Positions 36,038-47,283 of a stretch of 64,000 nucleotides of DNA are shown in pieces. The stretch's first letter is position 1, and the number at the start of each line of letters is the position of its first letter. The position numbers and the translations under genes were made by a program. The notes beneath the pieces are model-generated. The model searched no databases and had not been told where the DNA came from. It saw only the letters and a program-made list of their open reading frames with translations. The DNA comes from Lactobacillus sp. PV034 (lineage in GTDB: Bacteria > Bacillota > Bacilli > Lactobacillales > Lactobacillaceae): positions 563,001 to 627,000 of the forward strand of contig NZ_CP041982.1 in NCBI RefSeq assembly GCF_014522305.1. Direction: 5' to 3'.

Positions 36038-38443
36038 TTAACCTAATTTTATGTTTTCCATTCCAATCATCGGATCAATTTTTCCTGAATAAATTAATTC
36101 TGGCGTTAATATTTTTTCTGAATTGCTTATCTTTTCTTTATCTTCAATTTGAGAACCATCCTTCAATTGAGTATCTGATTTTAATTCTAAATTAGTTTTT
36201 ATTGAATTAGTTAGCTCAATTTCAAGAATCTTTTGAATCTTTTGAATCTTTTTAGTTAGTCCAGTTTGACGATTATTTCCAGGTGTTCTTAGCGCCATTT
36301 CATACGCCCTTTTTTCACCTACCATCACCAAATTCTTGGACGCACGTGTAATAGCGGTATATAAAAAATTTCTTCGTAACATCATATAATTTTGCATCGT
36401 CAAATTTAAGATAACTAAGGGGAATTCTGACCCCTGTGACTTATGCACAGTAATGGCATATGCACGCGTTATATCAAGTAAATCTTTACTATCAAATTTT
36501 ACTTCTCTTCCGTCAAAATTCGCGACAAGACACTCTTTGTTCTTCTCTTCATCAATCCCTATTACTTTTCCGATTTGACCATTATAGATATCTTTTTCAG
36601 GATTATTTTGTAATTGGAGGATGCGATCTCCAATATGAAAGACCTCATTATGAGCTTTTAATTCTTTTCTTTTATTCATATCCTCGGTTGCAGGGTTAAT
36701 AATATCTTGAATTAAATCATTAAGATGGTTAATTCCGCCAATCCCATTATACATCGCACCTAAAACCTGAATTTCATCCTTTTTAAACCCCTTCTTAAGT
36801 GCATAATCAACAATTTGCTCAATTGCGGGGCCAACTAAATTAGGCTTACAAGGGATAAAAGAATAATTAGCAGTTTTCCCAAAAATTATTTTCTCAGCTA
36901 GTTTTTGATCTTCATTGATAGCATGAGCCAATTTAATAATTGAAGAATCTTCTCCTTGACGATGAATAGTATTTAACTGGGTAGTAGGAAATGCTCGAGA
37001 AGCAATCAAATCATGATAAATATTTCCGGCTCCAACTGATGGTAACTGATTTTGATCTCCCACAAAAACGATGTGCTTAGTTGAATCAATACTTTTAACT
37101 AGTAGACGAAAAAGAAACATATCAACCATCGACATTTCATCTACAATCAACATGTCGCCGTTTAATTCGTTTAACTCAGTATCATCATTTTCACCAATCC
37201 CTAATCCTAATAACCGATGTACTGTTTTGGCATTAATTCCAGTGATCTCACTCATTCTTTTAGCTGCCCTACCAGTTGGAGCAGCTAATAAAATTGGTGG
37301 GTCATCACTGTAAATACTCGCTGAAGGAATTTGGGCTAGTTCTTGTAGACATAAGATAATTCCATTAATAATTGTAGTTTTTCCAGTACCGGGACCACCT
37401 GTAAGAATAGTAACAGGATTTTGAATAGCATTTTTTATTGCTATTTTTTGAGTTTCATCATATTTTATTTTTAAAGATTTTTCAGCTTTCTTAATCGCTG
37501 AAGAAATTTCTTGATCAGAAAATTGTTTAGTTTTCGGACGCGTATTTACTATGCGCTTCAATTCTTGAGCTATATCTTGTTCTACCTGAAAGATATTTTG
37601 TAAGGCTGCGCTATCATCATCAACAACTACTTTTCCCTGCTTTTGAAGTTCATTAAGAGTAGTAGCAATTGGATCATATTCATTAATAGATAATAATTCA
37701 CTAGCTTTAGTTAATAAATCAGCAAGTTTTACAAAAGTATCTCCCTGTGAAGCTAATGCACTTTGTAAAATTTGAAATATTGCACCTTTAATTCTACGTG
37801 TATCATATGGTTCAATTCCCAAATCCACTCCAATTTCGTCAGCAGTTTTGAACGCATAACCGCGAATTTCACTGATTAAATCATAAGGATCAGCCTGAAT
37901 TTTTTCTAATGCTTGACCATGATAATTTTTATAAATTAAAGTTGCTACATTCTTTTTAATACCAAATTTTGCAAGTTTTAAAACTACTTCAGATAAAGAA
38001 TCCATTTTATTAACACCGGATAAAAGACTATCTCTTTGTTTAGGAGTCAAATTTAAATTATCTATCTGATGAGGATTATCTTTAAGAGTATCCAATACAT
38101 TGGTCCCCAATGTTGTAACAATTTTTTCAGCAGTTTTTTTCCCAATACCTGGAAATTGATCGGAACTTAGATACTTTGTTAGACTGTCTTCTTCATGGGG
38201 AAGCAGTTGTTCATAACTTGATGCTTTAAATTGAGGTCCAAATTTTGGGTGAACTATGAGTTCTCCTTTAAATTTATACGTCGATCCCAACTGAAGTTCT
38301 CCAAAATTTCCTGTTACCCGGATACTTTCTTGCTCATAATTTGGTAATTGGCTAATAAGATCAATATCTATTATTTTAAAAAGATCTTGATCATTTTCAA
38401 AAACAATATTATTTAATCTGCCAGTTAGTTCTGTTTCACTCAT
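36038..38443 (-). CDS. recD2: ATP-dependent RecD2-like DNA helicase
   Basis: An 801-residue superfamily 1B 5'-3' helicase. The start is the ATG at 38441-38443 (MSETELTGRLNNIVF), placed by AGGGG six bases upstream and by the family N-terminus. Seen: N-terminal OB/HhH region (FPGIGKKTAEKIV), Walker A GGPGTGKTT (about 345-353 from this start), DEMSMVD, GDQNQLPSVGAG, and the C-terminal UvrD-like domain with TVHKSQGSEFP. In this sequence the frame is open upstream into the TPR gene through a one-base loss, giving a 1011-residue fused frame (36038..39073); I regard 801 residues as the real protein. Confidence 0.9.
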   Translation of the reverse strand: MSETELTGRLNNIVFENDQDLFKIIDIDLISQLPNYEQESIRVTGNFGELQLGSTYKFKGELIVHPKFGPQFKASSYEQLLPHEEDSLTKYLSSDQFPGIGKKTAEKIVTTLGTNVLDTLKDNPHQIDNLNLTPKQRDSLLSGVNKMDSLSEVVLKLAKFGIKKNVATLIYKNYHGQALEKIQADPYDLISEIRGYAFKTADEIGVDLGIEPYDTRRIKGAIFQILQSALASQGDTFVKLADLLTKASELLSINEYDPIATTLNELQKQGKVVVDDDSAALQNIFQVEQDIAQELKRIVNTRPKTKQFSDQEISSAIKKAEKSLKIKYDETQKIAIKNAIQNPVTILTGGPGTGKTTIINGIILCLQELAQIPSASIYSDDPPILLAAPTGRAAKRMSEITGINAKTVHRLLGLGIGENDDTELNELNGDMLIVDEMSMVDMFLFRLLVKSIDSTKHIVFVGDQNQLPSVGAGNIYHDLIASRAFPTTQLNTIHRQGEDSSIIKLAHAINEDQKLAEKIIFGKTANYSFIPCKPNLVGPAIEQIVDYALKKGFKKDEIQVLGAMYNGIGGINHLNDLIQDIINPATEDMNKRKELKAHNEVFHIGDRILQLQNNPEKDIYNGQIGKVIGIDEEKNKECLVANFDGREVKFDSKDLLDITRAYAITVHKSQGSEFPLVILNLTMQNYMMLRRNFLYTAITRASKNLVMVGEKRAYEMALRTPGNNRQTGLTKKIQKIQKILEIELTNSIKTNLELKSDTQLKDGSQIEDKEKISNSEKILTPELIYSGKIDPMIGMENIKLG

Positions 38444-39073
38444 TTTTTCCCCTAAGCAGTTTGACCAGAGCAGCATACTGATTTTGCGCCTGTTTAAAAT
38501 AGATTGGATCAATCTTTTTGCTAACTCAAAATATTTCTGTGCTTGATCACGATCATGATCAAATATTGTTAATCCTAACAAAAAGTTAACTTTAGCAGAT
38601 CGCTGTTTCTTAGGAATTAGCTCAAATTGCTTTTGTGCCGTCGTTAATTCACCTAAGCTTAGCCAAATATCTCCTAACAATTCTAAAACTCGGTTATCTA
38701 TTTGTTTAATTGTTAAAGCATATGCCAAAGCCTTTTGAAATTGGCCTAACTTCATAAAAATTAAAGCTTTTTGATATAAAGTTTCATCATCATTAGGTAA
38801 GGTATCGATAAGTGCTAAAGCCCTTTCAAAGTCACCTGAAAGATAGTAACAAATTGCTAAATTGTATGTTAATTTTTCTGGATCTGCTACAATTCCTTGA
38901 GCTTTTTGCAAAAGCTCCAAAGCTTGATCAATTGAATTTTCCTCTATCAAGTAAGTTGATAATTGAAGATAATTTTCAATATCTTTTGGATCTTGATCAA
39001 TTTTTTTTACTAATAAATGGAAAGCCTGGTCTTTCTCATTATTGTTGAAAAGTTTATCAATATTCTTATCCAT
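38436..39073 (-). CDS. TPR-repeat protein gene, frameshifted near its 3' end
   Basis: A helical TPR protein, about 212 residues if intact. Seen: five or six TPR units (for example AFHLLVKKIDQDPKDIENYL at 17-36 and NLAICYYLSGDFERALAL). At 38515-38519 an A5 tract follows GC; with A6 the frame would continue as KKIDPIYFKQAQNQYAALVK and then LLRGKNE to a TGA overlapping the recD2 ATG by 8 bases, a normal TPR end. With A5 the frame instead runs through about 30 unrelated residues into recD2. The simplest reading is one lost base (mutation or sequencing error). Its ATG overlaps the phosphatase stop by one base. Confidence 0.82.
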
Positions 39074-39738
39074 TAAATAGTATCCCTACTTGTAATTTTT
39101 CGATCTAAATATGAAGTTTCATTCCATAATTTTTCTTGGAATGTCTTTCCACCATCATCTGTTTCAAGTACGGTTAAGCTTGTATTAGTCAAACCTCCAC
39201 GCTTTCTAATATCAGGTATCTCATACCCTTCTAACGTACGCGTTAAAGCACAGAGAGCTGCCCCATGACTCACTAATAAAACATTATCATCAGCTTTGGG
39301 ATATTTTTTGACAATATCTTCGATTAACTCCTTGCCACGTTTAATCATATGTTCAAACGTTTCACCATTAAATGCTGATGAGTCATAATCTTTTGGTTCA
39401 AAGCGAAATGCATGAATTTGATCAGGATATTTTGCTTCAGCATCAACAAATTTCATCCCTTCTAATTCGCCTAAATTGAACTCTTTAAGCCGTCTATCTT
39501 CTATTACCGGCACTTGTATGCCCATGTCCTTTTTTAGAGTTTTAGCTGTTGTAACTGCCCTTTCAAGCGGACTAGCATAAAATGCTTGAAATTTAACTTG
39601 CTTTTTCTTTAAATATTCAGCCAATTTTTCTATATCTTCATAACTACTTGGGAGTAATGGAGAGTTCCCTCCTCCCCCTTGATAACGTCCCTCTAAGTTC
39701 CATTGTGTCTTCCCGTGTCTAACAAAATATAACTTCAT
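39073..39738 (-). CDS. Histidine phosphatase family protein (phosphoglycerate mutase-like)
   Basis: A 221-residue cytosolic phosphatase. Seen: catalytic RHGKTQWN (His about 8), SPLERAVTTAK near 56-66, FNLGELEGM near 92, and the second catalytic His in LLVSHGAALCAL near 153. Length and end differ from glycolytic GpmA, so it belongs to the broad GpmB/CobC-like group acting on small phosphates; substrate unknown. First gene of a phosphatase-TPR-recD2 operon with one-base overlaps. Confidence 0.9.
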   Translation of the reverse strand: MKLYFVRHGKTQWNLEGRYQGGGGNSPLLPSSYEDIEKLAEYLKKKQVKFQAFYASPLERAVTTAKTLKKDMGIQVPVIEDRRLKEFNLGELEGMKFVDAEAKYPDQIHAFRFEPKDYDSSAFNGETFEHMIKRGKELIEDIVKKYPKADDNVLLVSHGAALCALTRTLEGYEIPDIRKRGGLTNTSLTVLETDDGGKTFQEKLWNETSYLDRKITSRDTI

Positions 39739-39806
39739 AAATACGAATCTCCCATCATTATATTAATAATTATAATGATTTTTACTATTGTTTTACAAGA
39801 GAACTT

Positions 39807-39838
39807 AAAAAAAGAGGCCAAGTAATATTGGCCTCTTT

Positions 39839-39840
<2 letters not shown>
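39807..39840 (-). terminator. Intrinsic terminator overlapping the mnmA stop codon
   Basis: Stem AAAGAGGCCAA/TTGGCCTCTTT, 6-base loop, followed by T on the - strand; the outer arm reaches into the mnmA stop codon. Confidence 0.88.
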
Positions 39841-40966
<1,126 letters not shown>

Positions 40967-40987
40967 TTAAATCCTTCTCCTTTAAAT

Positions 40988-41323
40988 TTAGGCCAATTTA
41001 ATAATTTGATGATCTTCAAGATCCTTTAATGTGTAATCAAGTAGCTTAACCATTTCACTTAACTGTTCGTTTTTAAAAATATTAACTTTTTGTAATCCAC
41101 TTCGATCTGTTATAACCATCGTAAGGTGATTCATCTCTTCGTTAATAGTTATTTTTAGCTTACAAGTAGCATTATATGGTGAATCATTATATAGTGGACG
41201 ATCATATACAAAATTGCCACGTTTAGTTTGCTTGAAGCCAACGTCTATCAATGCATAACGTTTAACATTTGGATCAATTGTAAACTTTCTAGTATCACCG
41301 TTAATTATTATTGTATTTGCCAT
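40988..41323 (-). CDS. DUF1831 family protein
   Basis: A 111-residue protein of the lactobacillar DUF1831 family, beta-rich with a helical end; no catalytic motif seen. The start is the ATG at 41321-41323 (MANTIIINGDTRKF), at a better distance from AGAGAG than the ATG three codons earlier. It lies 21 bases before mnmA and shares its promoter, and the cysteine desulfurase gene is just upstream, so a role in sulfur transfer or tRNA thiolation is a reasonable inference. Confidence 0.85.
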   Translation of the reverse strand: MANTIIINGDTRKFTIDPNVKRYALIDVGFKQTKRGNFVYDRPLYNDSPYNATCKLKITINEEMNHLTMVITDRSGLQKVNIFKNEQLSEMVKLLDYTLKDLEDHQIIKLA

Positions 41324-41343
41324 ATCTATCATTTCTCTCTATT

Positions 41344-41371
41344 ATTTTAGCTTACTTAAAATAAGTGTCAA
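41344..41371 (-). promoter_or_regulatory. Promoter of the DUF1831-mnmA operon
   Basis: Perfect -35 TTGACA (41366-41371), 16-base spacer, -10 TAAAAT (41344-41349) on the - strand, about 20 bases before the start codon. Confidence 0.7.
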
Positions 41372-41400
41372 GTTAAATTATTTATTTACTTAATTATACA

Positions 41401-41439
41401 AAAATAAGTCGTCTAAAAGTTCTTAATTAGACGACTTAT
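41401..41439 (-). terminator. Intrinsic terminator after the cysteine desulfurase gene
   Basis: A 13-bp stem ATAAGTCGTCTAA and complement, 10-base loop, then TTTT on the - strand. It separates nifS from the following promoter and the mnmA operon. Confidence 0.85.
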
Positions 41440-41443
41440 CAAA

Positions 41444-42595
41444 TTATTTACTTAATCGCTGACACATTTTAATTAAAGCCTTACTAAATTCCTCTACTTC
41501 TTCTTCAGTAGTAAAACGACCAAATGAAATTCTAATTGATTCAGCAATTCTTGGGGAATCTGCCCCATACATTGCAGTTAAAACATGAGATGGAGTAAGT
41601 GAGCCTGCAGTACATGCAGAACCACCCGACACAGCAAAACCAGCCAAGTCAAGATTTGTTAAAGCCGAATAAGTATTAATTCCTTTCAACCAAAGATTAA
41701 GAACATGATGAGAAACTTCTCCCGTAACATCGCCATTTATTGCATAATCAATTTTAGCATCATTCAAATTATCTAAAATAATTTGTTGCAAGCGAGCGTA
41801 TTTTGTTTGCAAAGTCTCTTTATCTATTTTACTTTCTTCGTCAACTGCTACACCAAAACCAGCAATTGCAGGTACGTTCTCTGTTCCTGGACGACGTTTC
41901 TTTTCTTGTTCGCCACCAAGTAATAAATTAGAGATATTTAAACCATCACGTTCATATAAAAAGCCCAAAAACTTTGGTCCATTTATCTTATGAGCCGATG
42001 TGGATAAAAGATCAATGTGCATCTTTTTTACATCTACTTCAATATTTCCATATCCTTGAACATTATCAACGTGGAAATAAGCATTTGTTGGTGCAACAAG
42101 GGCCCCAATTTCTTCCAAAGGCATAATAGACCCTACTTCATTATTGACCGCCATAATAGAAACCAAAATGGTATCAGGTGTTAATTCTTTCTTTAATTGT
42201 TCTAATGAGATGTGGCCACTTTGATCAACATCTAAATAAACCACTTGATAGCCTTGTTCTTCAAGTTGTTTCATTGGATTCAAAACAGAAGGATGTTCGA
42301 TCTTGGTAGTAATAATCTTTTTTCCAATATCACTACGAGTTTTAGCCGTTCCGAAAATAGCAGTATTATTACTTTCTGAACCACCAGATGTAAAAATAAT
42401 ATCACCGGGTTTTGCATTGATAGATTTTGCTAGAATATCACGAGCATGATCAACTGCTTCACGTGCCTTTCGGCCGAAAGCATGTTGACTTGAAGCATTA
42501 CCAAAATCATTAGCCATTTCTTTACTAATTACTTCTACTACCCTTTGATCCATTGGTGTAGTAGCTGCATTATCGAGATATATGTTTTTAGTCAA
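41444..42595 (-). CDS. Cysteine desulfurase (NifS/IscS family)
   Basis: A 383-residue PLP enzyme that takes sulfur from cysteine and holds it as a persulfide. Seen: YLDNAATTPMD at the start, PLP lysine in STSAHKINGPKF (about 205), ILVSIMAVNNEVGSIMP near 155, and the mobile-loop cysteine in SGGSACTAGSLTPSHVL (about 328). The short loop fits the IscS/NifS class I type. Neighbouring mnmA suggests tRNA thiolation as a main job (YrvO-MnmA-like pair). Confidence 0.95.
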   Translation of the reverse strand: MTKNIYLDNAATTPMDQRVVEVISKEMANDFGNASSQHAFGRKAREAVDHARDILAKSINAKPGDIIFTSGGSESNNTAIFGTAKTRSDIGKKIITTKIEHPSVLNPMKQLEEQGYQVVYLDVDQSGHISLEQLKKELTPDTILVSIMAVNNEVGSIMPLEEIGALVAPTNAYFHVDNVQGYGNIEVDVKKMHIDLLSTSAHKINGPKFLGFLYERDGLNISNLLLGGEQEKKRRPGTENVPAIAGFGVAVDEESKIDKETLQTKYARLQQIILDNLNDAKIDYAINGDVTGEVSHHVLNLWLKGINTYSALTNLDLAGFAVSGGSACTAGSLTPSHVLTAMYGADSPRIAESIRISFGRFTTEEEVEEFSKALIKMCQRLSK

Positions 42596-42634
42596 AATTA
42601 ATCTTTCTTTCTTTTTGTAAGTGAATGTTTAATA

Positions 42635-43336
42635 CTAATTTAACACTTCTTTATCTAAATAGGAAGAAATAATTGTAGCTGCTTTTTGGCCGACTTCTTT
42701 GACAAAGGTATCAAAATCTTCATCTGCTCCTTCATCACCATTATCAGAGATAGCGCGTAAAGCAACTAAAGGAACGTTAAACTTGCTAGCTACTTGAGCA
42801 AAAGCAGCCCCTTCCATTTCAACACCTAAAGCATTTGGAAAGTTTTTCTTAATTGTTTCTTTTTGCTCATTAGAAGCAATAAAACTATCTCCTGTGACAA
42901 TTAAGCCCTCTTTAAAGTCAATGTTATTATTCTTCAAATAATTTAAGAAATTACTTCTTGCCTCACTATTAAGTTCAAACTGAGCTGGTTCTTGAGGAAT
43001 TTGCCCTTCAACATAATTTCCAGCCTTGGTATTATGCGCATCATGATAGGTAAAACTATTGGGCAAGATTAAATCTTTTTGATGAATATCTTTATTCATT
43101 GAGCCAGCTGAACCGGTCATAAAGATCAAGTCAATATTTTCATTTGCCAATAAAGCAGTTAAATTCATGGCTGCATTAACTTTTCCAATTCCACTTAATC
43201 CAATATAAACATCATTCCCACTAACAGAAAAATGTTCGAATTCTGTTGATCCGAACATTTTTTTGTCATCAGAATGGAAATGTTGCTTATAATATTCGGC
43301 TTCTTCAGCCATTGGTACAATAATTGCAACTTTCAT
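42635..43336 (-). CDS. mtnN: 5'-methylthioadenosine/S-adenosylhomocysteine nucleosidase
   Basis: A 233-residue nucleosidase that cleaves MTA and SAH, recycling methylation by-products and starting autoinducer-2 synthesis where LuxS is present. Seen: N-terminal KVAIIVPMAEEAEYY, GIGKVNAA near 50-57, FMTGSAGS near 72, GDSFIAS near 148, and the catalytic pocket VEMEGAAFAQV (about 172-182) followed by RAISDNGDE. Seven clustered - strand genes from ileS to nifS lie close together. Confidence 0.94.
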   Translation of the reverse strand: MKVAIIVPMAEEAEYYKQHFHSDDKKMFGSTEFEHFSVSGNDVYIGLSGIGKVNAAMNLTALLANENIDLIFMTGSAGSMNKDIHQKDLILPNSFTYHDAHNTKAGNYVEGQIPQEPAQFELNSEARSNFLNYLKNNNIDFKEGLIVTGDSFIASNEQKETIKKNFPNALGVEMEGAAFAQVASKFNVPLVALRAISDNGDEGADEDFDTFVKEVGQKAATIISSYLDKEVLN

Positions 43337-43354
43337 TTTGATTCTCTTTCTTTT

Positions 43355-43684
43355 TTATAAATTAAATAATGCTACAAAAACTAAAATTAACAATAAAATT
43401 ACTACTAATATCGCAAGATTCAATCGCTTCTTCAAACGACTAATTTTATTTTCACGTTCCTCATTCAGACTTAGTTGTTTTTGCGTAGAACGTGCAAGTC
43501 TCTGCTCGCTTACTTTAGTATCTTCCACAAAGGGAGTTCTTACTTTCTTCTCTTCTTGAGAAGAGCGAGTAAATTCTAGATTAACATCTACTTTATCATG
43601 AGATGGCGCTTTTGCTCGTTTCAGTAAACGCGATAAACTATCTTTTTGATGCTCCTTACGATATTGCGATCTTTTTTCAGTCAT
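43355..43684 (-). CDS. Small tail-anchored membrane protein of unknown function
   Basis: A 109-residue protein that I do not recognise. Seen: a very charged, helical, mainly basic N-terminal 85 residues and a single C-terminal hydrophobic segment (about 88-107, with LAILVVILLLILVF) that should place the N-terminus in the cytosol. It overlaps the Nudix gene by 8 bases and precedes the nucleosidase gene, so it is part of the ileS-led operon. Confidence 0.7.
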   Translation of the reverse strand: MTEKRSQYRKEHQKDSLSRLLKRAKAPSHDKVDVNLEFTRSSQEEKKVRTPFVEDTKVSEQRLARSTQKQLSLNEERENKISRLKKRLNLAILVVILLLILVFVALFNL

Positions 43685-44246
43685 TATTTTGTTGTCCAGT
43701 TAGTAACATATTTTCCCAGAACATAATTGCGGTCACTGTTTTACCATCAACAATTTTTCCTTGAGAAATTAATTGCTTTAATTCATCCAAGCTATACCAT
43801 TCTTGTGTTAAAAATTCATCTTCATCAAGTGGTCGCTTGTCTGTTTCATCTAACTTAGTTAACGTATCACAATAAAATAGATACATCTTTTCGTCACTAA
43901 ATCCAGGAGAAGGATAAAATTCAGAAACCTTTTCCCAATATTCAGCTTTATAGCCACCCTCTTCATTAAGTTCACGCTTCATTGCATCTAAAGGCGAGTT
44001 ATCAGTTGGATCAATTAATCCAGCAGGAATTTCTAAAGTAAGCTGCTTAATTGGTTCACGCCACTGCTTGACCAATAACATTTTTTTCTCACTATTAATT
44101 GCAATAGCTGCACTAGCATCGGGATGTTTTACTACTTCACGCGTAGCAGTTTTTCCATTTGGTAAACTAACCGTTTCAACTTTGAGATCAATTAATTTTC
44201 CTTCAAAAACAGGATTATTTGATATTTCGGTCTCAGTTAAATCCAT
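43677..44246 (-). CDS. Nudix hydrolase, ADP-ribose pyrophosphatase type
   Basis: A 189-residue hydrolase. Seen: the Nudix box, read as GLIDPTDNSPLDAMKRELNE followed by EGGYKAEYWEKV near 75-107, slightly longer than the canonical spacing between G and REL, and the family N-terminus NPVFEGKLIDLKVETVSLPNGK. Similar proteins hydrolyse ADP-ribose. The ATG directly follows the stop of the cold-shock-like gene. Confidence 0.9.
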   Translation of the reverse strand: MDLTETEISNNPVFEGKLIDLKVETVSLPNGKTATREVVKHPDASAAIAINSEKKMLLVKQWREPIKQLTLEIPAGLIDPTDNSPLDAMKRELNEEGGYKAEYWEKVSEFYPSPGFSDEKMYLFYCDTLTKLDETDKRPLDEDEFLTQEWYSLDELKQLISQGKIVDGKTVTAIMFWENMLLTGQQNND

Positions 44247-44471
44247 TTAATTCTCCTCTTTATGGCCACGTTCAATGTAAATATTAATACATTGCAACCC
44301 CTTTTTACCTTGTGCAAGTTGGTAACGAACACGTTGACCAACTTCAAGACGTTTATAGCCATCTTCTTTAATAGATTTATAAAAGGCAAAATAAGTCGAA
44401 TGCGTTAAATCGTCTTCAATAAATCCATAAGGTGCATTTTCATCAAATTGTGTTACAGTTCCAGTTCGCAT
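44247..44471 (-). CDS. Degenerate cold-shock-domain protein
   Basis: A 74-residue protein with the layout of a cold-shock domain: [20 protein letters not shown] at the start and VGQRVRYQLAQGKKGLQCINI at the end. The RNA-binding motifs are altered: the usual KGFGFI is APYGFI and the VFVHF motif is TYFAFY, so nucleic-acid binding may be weaker or different from CspA. Its start shares one base with the ileS stop (TAATG), so it is expressed with isoleucyl-tRNA synthetase. Confidence 0.72.
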   Translation of the reverse strand: MRTGTVTQFDENAPYGFIEDDLTHSTYFAFYKSIKEDGYKRLEVGQRVRYQLAQGKKGLQCINIYIERGHKEEN

Positions 44472-47263
44472 TAATCATCAAGTCCTTCTTCAACTGCTTC
44501 TGGATAATTCTCACTAACAATTTTAGCACAACGTGCACATAAGTTAGGGAAATTAGGATCAGAACCGATATCTGTAGTAATGCGACGACATCTTGGACAA
44601 ACTTCACCTTCCGCATGTTTCACCACAATTTTACCTGAAGGTAAATCTTGGGCATCAGCTGGTGCTTCATCATCTGGACTCTTAATGTCTAAATCAGAAA
44701 CGATTAAGATTTGACGAATATTAGCATTAAGTTCTTTTAGTAATTCAGCGGTTGCTTGAGTTGGATAAATAGTAACTGCTGCATCAAATGATTTACCAAT
44801 TACTTTATTGTTACGAGCAACTTCTAATGCCTTTAAGACATCTGAACGAACCTTCATGAATTCATTCCAACGAGCTAAAATTTCCGCTTCATTAGCAAAG
44901 TGTTCAATTTCAGGCATATTAGTTAATTGAATGAAGTCTTCAGGTTCTTTTAAGAAGCCCCAAATTTCTTCCATAGTATGGGGCAATACCGGAGTTAAAA
45001 CTTTAGCTAATTTAACCAGGATATTGTAAATGACTGTTTGCATTGAGCGACGTGTTTCACTATTTTCGGGATCAATATAAAGAATATCCTTAGCCAAATC
45101 AAGGTAAAATGCTGACAAATCATTAGAGATAAAGCTCAAGATCTTCTTATAAACAGTCAAGAAGTCATATTTATCATAAGCAGCATAAACTTCATCAAGC
45201 AACTTATTAAGTTTTACTTCCATGTATTGATCTACGCCAGCCATATCAGGGTAAGCAATGGCATTAGCCTTTGGATCAAAGTCTGAAGTGTTGGCAAGCA
45301 TAAAACGGAAAGTATTTCTAATCTTACGGTAACTTTCTGCACTTTGACGTAAGATATCTTGTGAAACAGCAACATCAGAAGTAGTATCTGAACTTGCTAC
45401 CCAAAGACGGATAATTTCAGCACCCATTTGCTTAATTACGTCATTAGGTGCAATAACATTTCCTAATGATTTAGACATCTTGTGGCCTTTATCATCAAGC
45501 ACAAATCCTTGAGATAAAGTAGCCTTATATGGAGAAAGCCCGTTAACAGCAGTTGAAGTAATCAAGCTTGAGTTAAACCAACCACGGTATTGGTCGCTAC
45601 CTTCAAGATAAAGATCTGCAGGATAACCAAGGTTACGTGCTTCTAACACACCAGCCCATGATGAACCAGAATCAAACCAAACGTCTAGGATATCAGTTTC
45701 CTTGGTAAATTTACCATTTGGAGAATGTTCTGATTTGAAGCCTTCAGGAAGTAATTCTGTTGCAGTATGAGTATACCAAGCATTGGAACCTTCCTTAGCA
45801 AAGATTTCAGCAATATGTTCGATAGTTTCTGGAGTAACAATTGGAGTTCCATCTTCAGCATAAAAAATTGGAAGTGGTACACCCCAAGCACGTTGACGTG
45901 AAATTACCCAATCACCACGATCTTTAATCATATTGTGAAGACGTGTTTTACCCCAAGATGGAGTAAATTTAGTTTCATCAATTTGTTTAAGAATTTGATC
46001 ACGAATCTTGTCAATGGAAGCAAACCATTGAGTAGTTGCACGATAAATCACTGGTTTCTTAGTACGCCAATCATGTGGGTATGAGTGAGTAAAGAAACTA
46101 AGCTTCAATAATGCCCCAGCTTTTTCAAGCTTGTCACTAACTACCTTATTAGCATCATCATAAAACATACCTACAAGGTCGGGATCTGGGATTTCAGCAG
46201 TAAAACGACCTTGTGCGTCCATTGGACTAAAGACTGGTAAACCATATCTTTGAGCTACATTGTAGTCATCTTCACCAAAGCCAGATGCGGTATGTACTAA
46301 TCCGGTACCATCACCAGATGTAACGTGCATTGCATTCATCACTAAACTATCTTGATCGTATAATGGGTGCTTAGCGACCATGCGATCCATTTCAGTTCCC
46401 TTTAAATGTTGCACAACTTTATAATCTTCCCAACCAAGATCTTCAGCAACAGCATCTAAACGATCAGTACCAACAACATAGCGCTTATCGCCCACTTGAA
46501 CTACTGAATAATCAAATTGTGGGTTAACAGTAATCCCTTGGTTAGAAGGAATTGTCCAAGGAGTAGTAGTCCAAATTACAAAGTAAGTATCCTTTTCATC
46601 TAAAATTCCTTTACCATCTTTAACTGGGAAAGCAATGTAGATGGAAGGAGATTTTACATCATGATATTCAACTTCTGCTTCTGCTAAAGTTGATTCACTT
46701 GACCATGACCAGTATACTGGCTTCTTACCTTTGTAAATCAAGCCCTTTTCAAACATTTTACCGAAGACACGAATTTCTTGTGCTTCAAACTCTGGTTGAA
46801 GAGTAATATATGGATGATCCCAATCTGCCATTACACCTAAACGTTTAAAATCAGCCCTTTGCTTTTGAACTTGTTCTTCGGCAAATTGACGACATAATTC
46901 ACGATATTTGGCACGATCCATGGTCTTACGGTCAACACCCTTTTTAGCCAACTGTTGTTCAACTGGTAACCCATGAGTATCCCATCCAGGTACAAATGGC
47001 GCATAAAAGCCCTTCATACCCTTGTACCGAACAATAATATCTTTAGAAATCTTGTTCATAGCGTGACCCATGTGGATATTACCATTAGCAAATGGTGGGC
47101 CATCATGTAAATCAAAACGAGGGTGTCCTTCGTTTAACTTTAAACGCTTTTGATAAATATCATTATCTGCCCATTCCTTTTGCCATTGTGCTTCGCGAAC
47201 TGGAAGATTTCCTCTCATCTTAAATTTAGTTTTGCCTAAATTTAAAGTATCTTTTACTCGCAT
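44471..47263 (-). CDS. ileS: Isoleucyl-tRNA synthetase
   Basis: A 930-residue class I synthetase with editing domain. Seen: HIGH motif as [14 protein letters not shown] (about 56-69), CP1 editing domain ([13 protein letters not shown]), KMSKS as [10 protein letters not shown] (about 593-602), and a C-terminal zinc finger (CPRCRR, CARC near 889-912). A T-box leader with an isoleucine specifier precedes it, so transcription rises when uncharged tRNA-Ile accumulates; the downstream small genes are likely carried along. Confidence 0.98.
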   Translation of the reverse strand: MRVKDTLNLGKTKFKMRGNLPVREAQWQKEWADNDIYQKRLKLNEGHPRFDLHDGPPFANGNIHMGHAMNKISKDIIVRYKGMKGFYAPFVPGWDTHGLPVEQQLAKKGVDRKTMDRAKYRELCRQFAEEQVQKQRADFKRLGVMADWDHPYITLQPEFEAQEIRVFGKMFEKGLIYKGKKPVYWSWSSESTLAEAEVEYHDVKSPSIYIAFPVKDGKGILDEKDTYFVIWTTTPWTIPSNQGITVNPQFDYSVVQVGDKRYVVGTDRLDAVAEDLGWEDYKVVQHLKGTEMDRMVAKHPLYDQDSLVMNAMHVTSGDGTGLVHTASGFGEDDYNVAQRYGLPVFSPMDAQGRFTAEIPDPDLVGMFYDDANKVVSDKLEKAGALLKLSFFTHSYPHDWRTKKPVIYRATTQWFASIDKIRDQILKQIDETKFTPSWGKTRLHNMIKDRGDWVISRQRAWGVPLPIFYAEDGTPIVTPETIEHIAEIFAKEGSNAWYTHTATELLPEGFKSEHSPNGKFTKETDILDVWFDSGSSWAGVLEARNLGYPADLYLEGSDQYRGWFNSSLITSTAVNGLSPYKATLSQGFVLDDKGHKMSKSLGNVIAPNDVIKQMGAEIIRLWVASSDTTSDVAVSQDILRQSAESYRKIRNTFRFMLANTSDFDPKANAIAYPDMAGVDQYMEVKLNKLLDEVYAAYDKYDFLTVYKKILSFISNDLSAFYLDLAKDILYIDPENSETRRSMQTVIYNILVKLAKVLTPVLPHTMEEIWGFLKEPEDFIQLTNMPEIEHFANEAEILARWNEFMKVRSDVLKALEVARNNKVIGKSFDAAVTIYPTQATAELLKELNANIRQILIVSDLDIKSPDDEAPADAQDLPSGKIVVKHAEGEVCPRCRRITTDIGSDPNFPNLCARCAKIVSENYPEAVEEGLDD

Positions 47264-47283
47264 ATTAATTCCTTTCTAAAAAT

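Noticed and set aside
36038..39073. A natural TPR-RecD2 fusion protein of 1011 residues
   Set aside because: The joining segment of about 30 residues has no TPR character, while adding one A restores a normal TPR end and leaves recD2 with its own start and ribosome-binding site.
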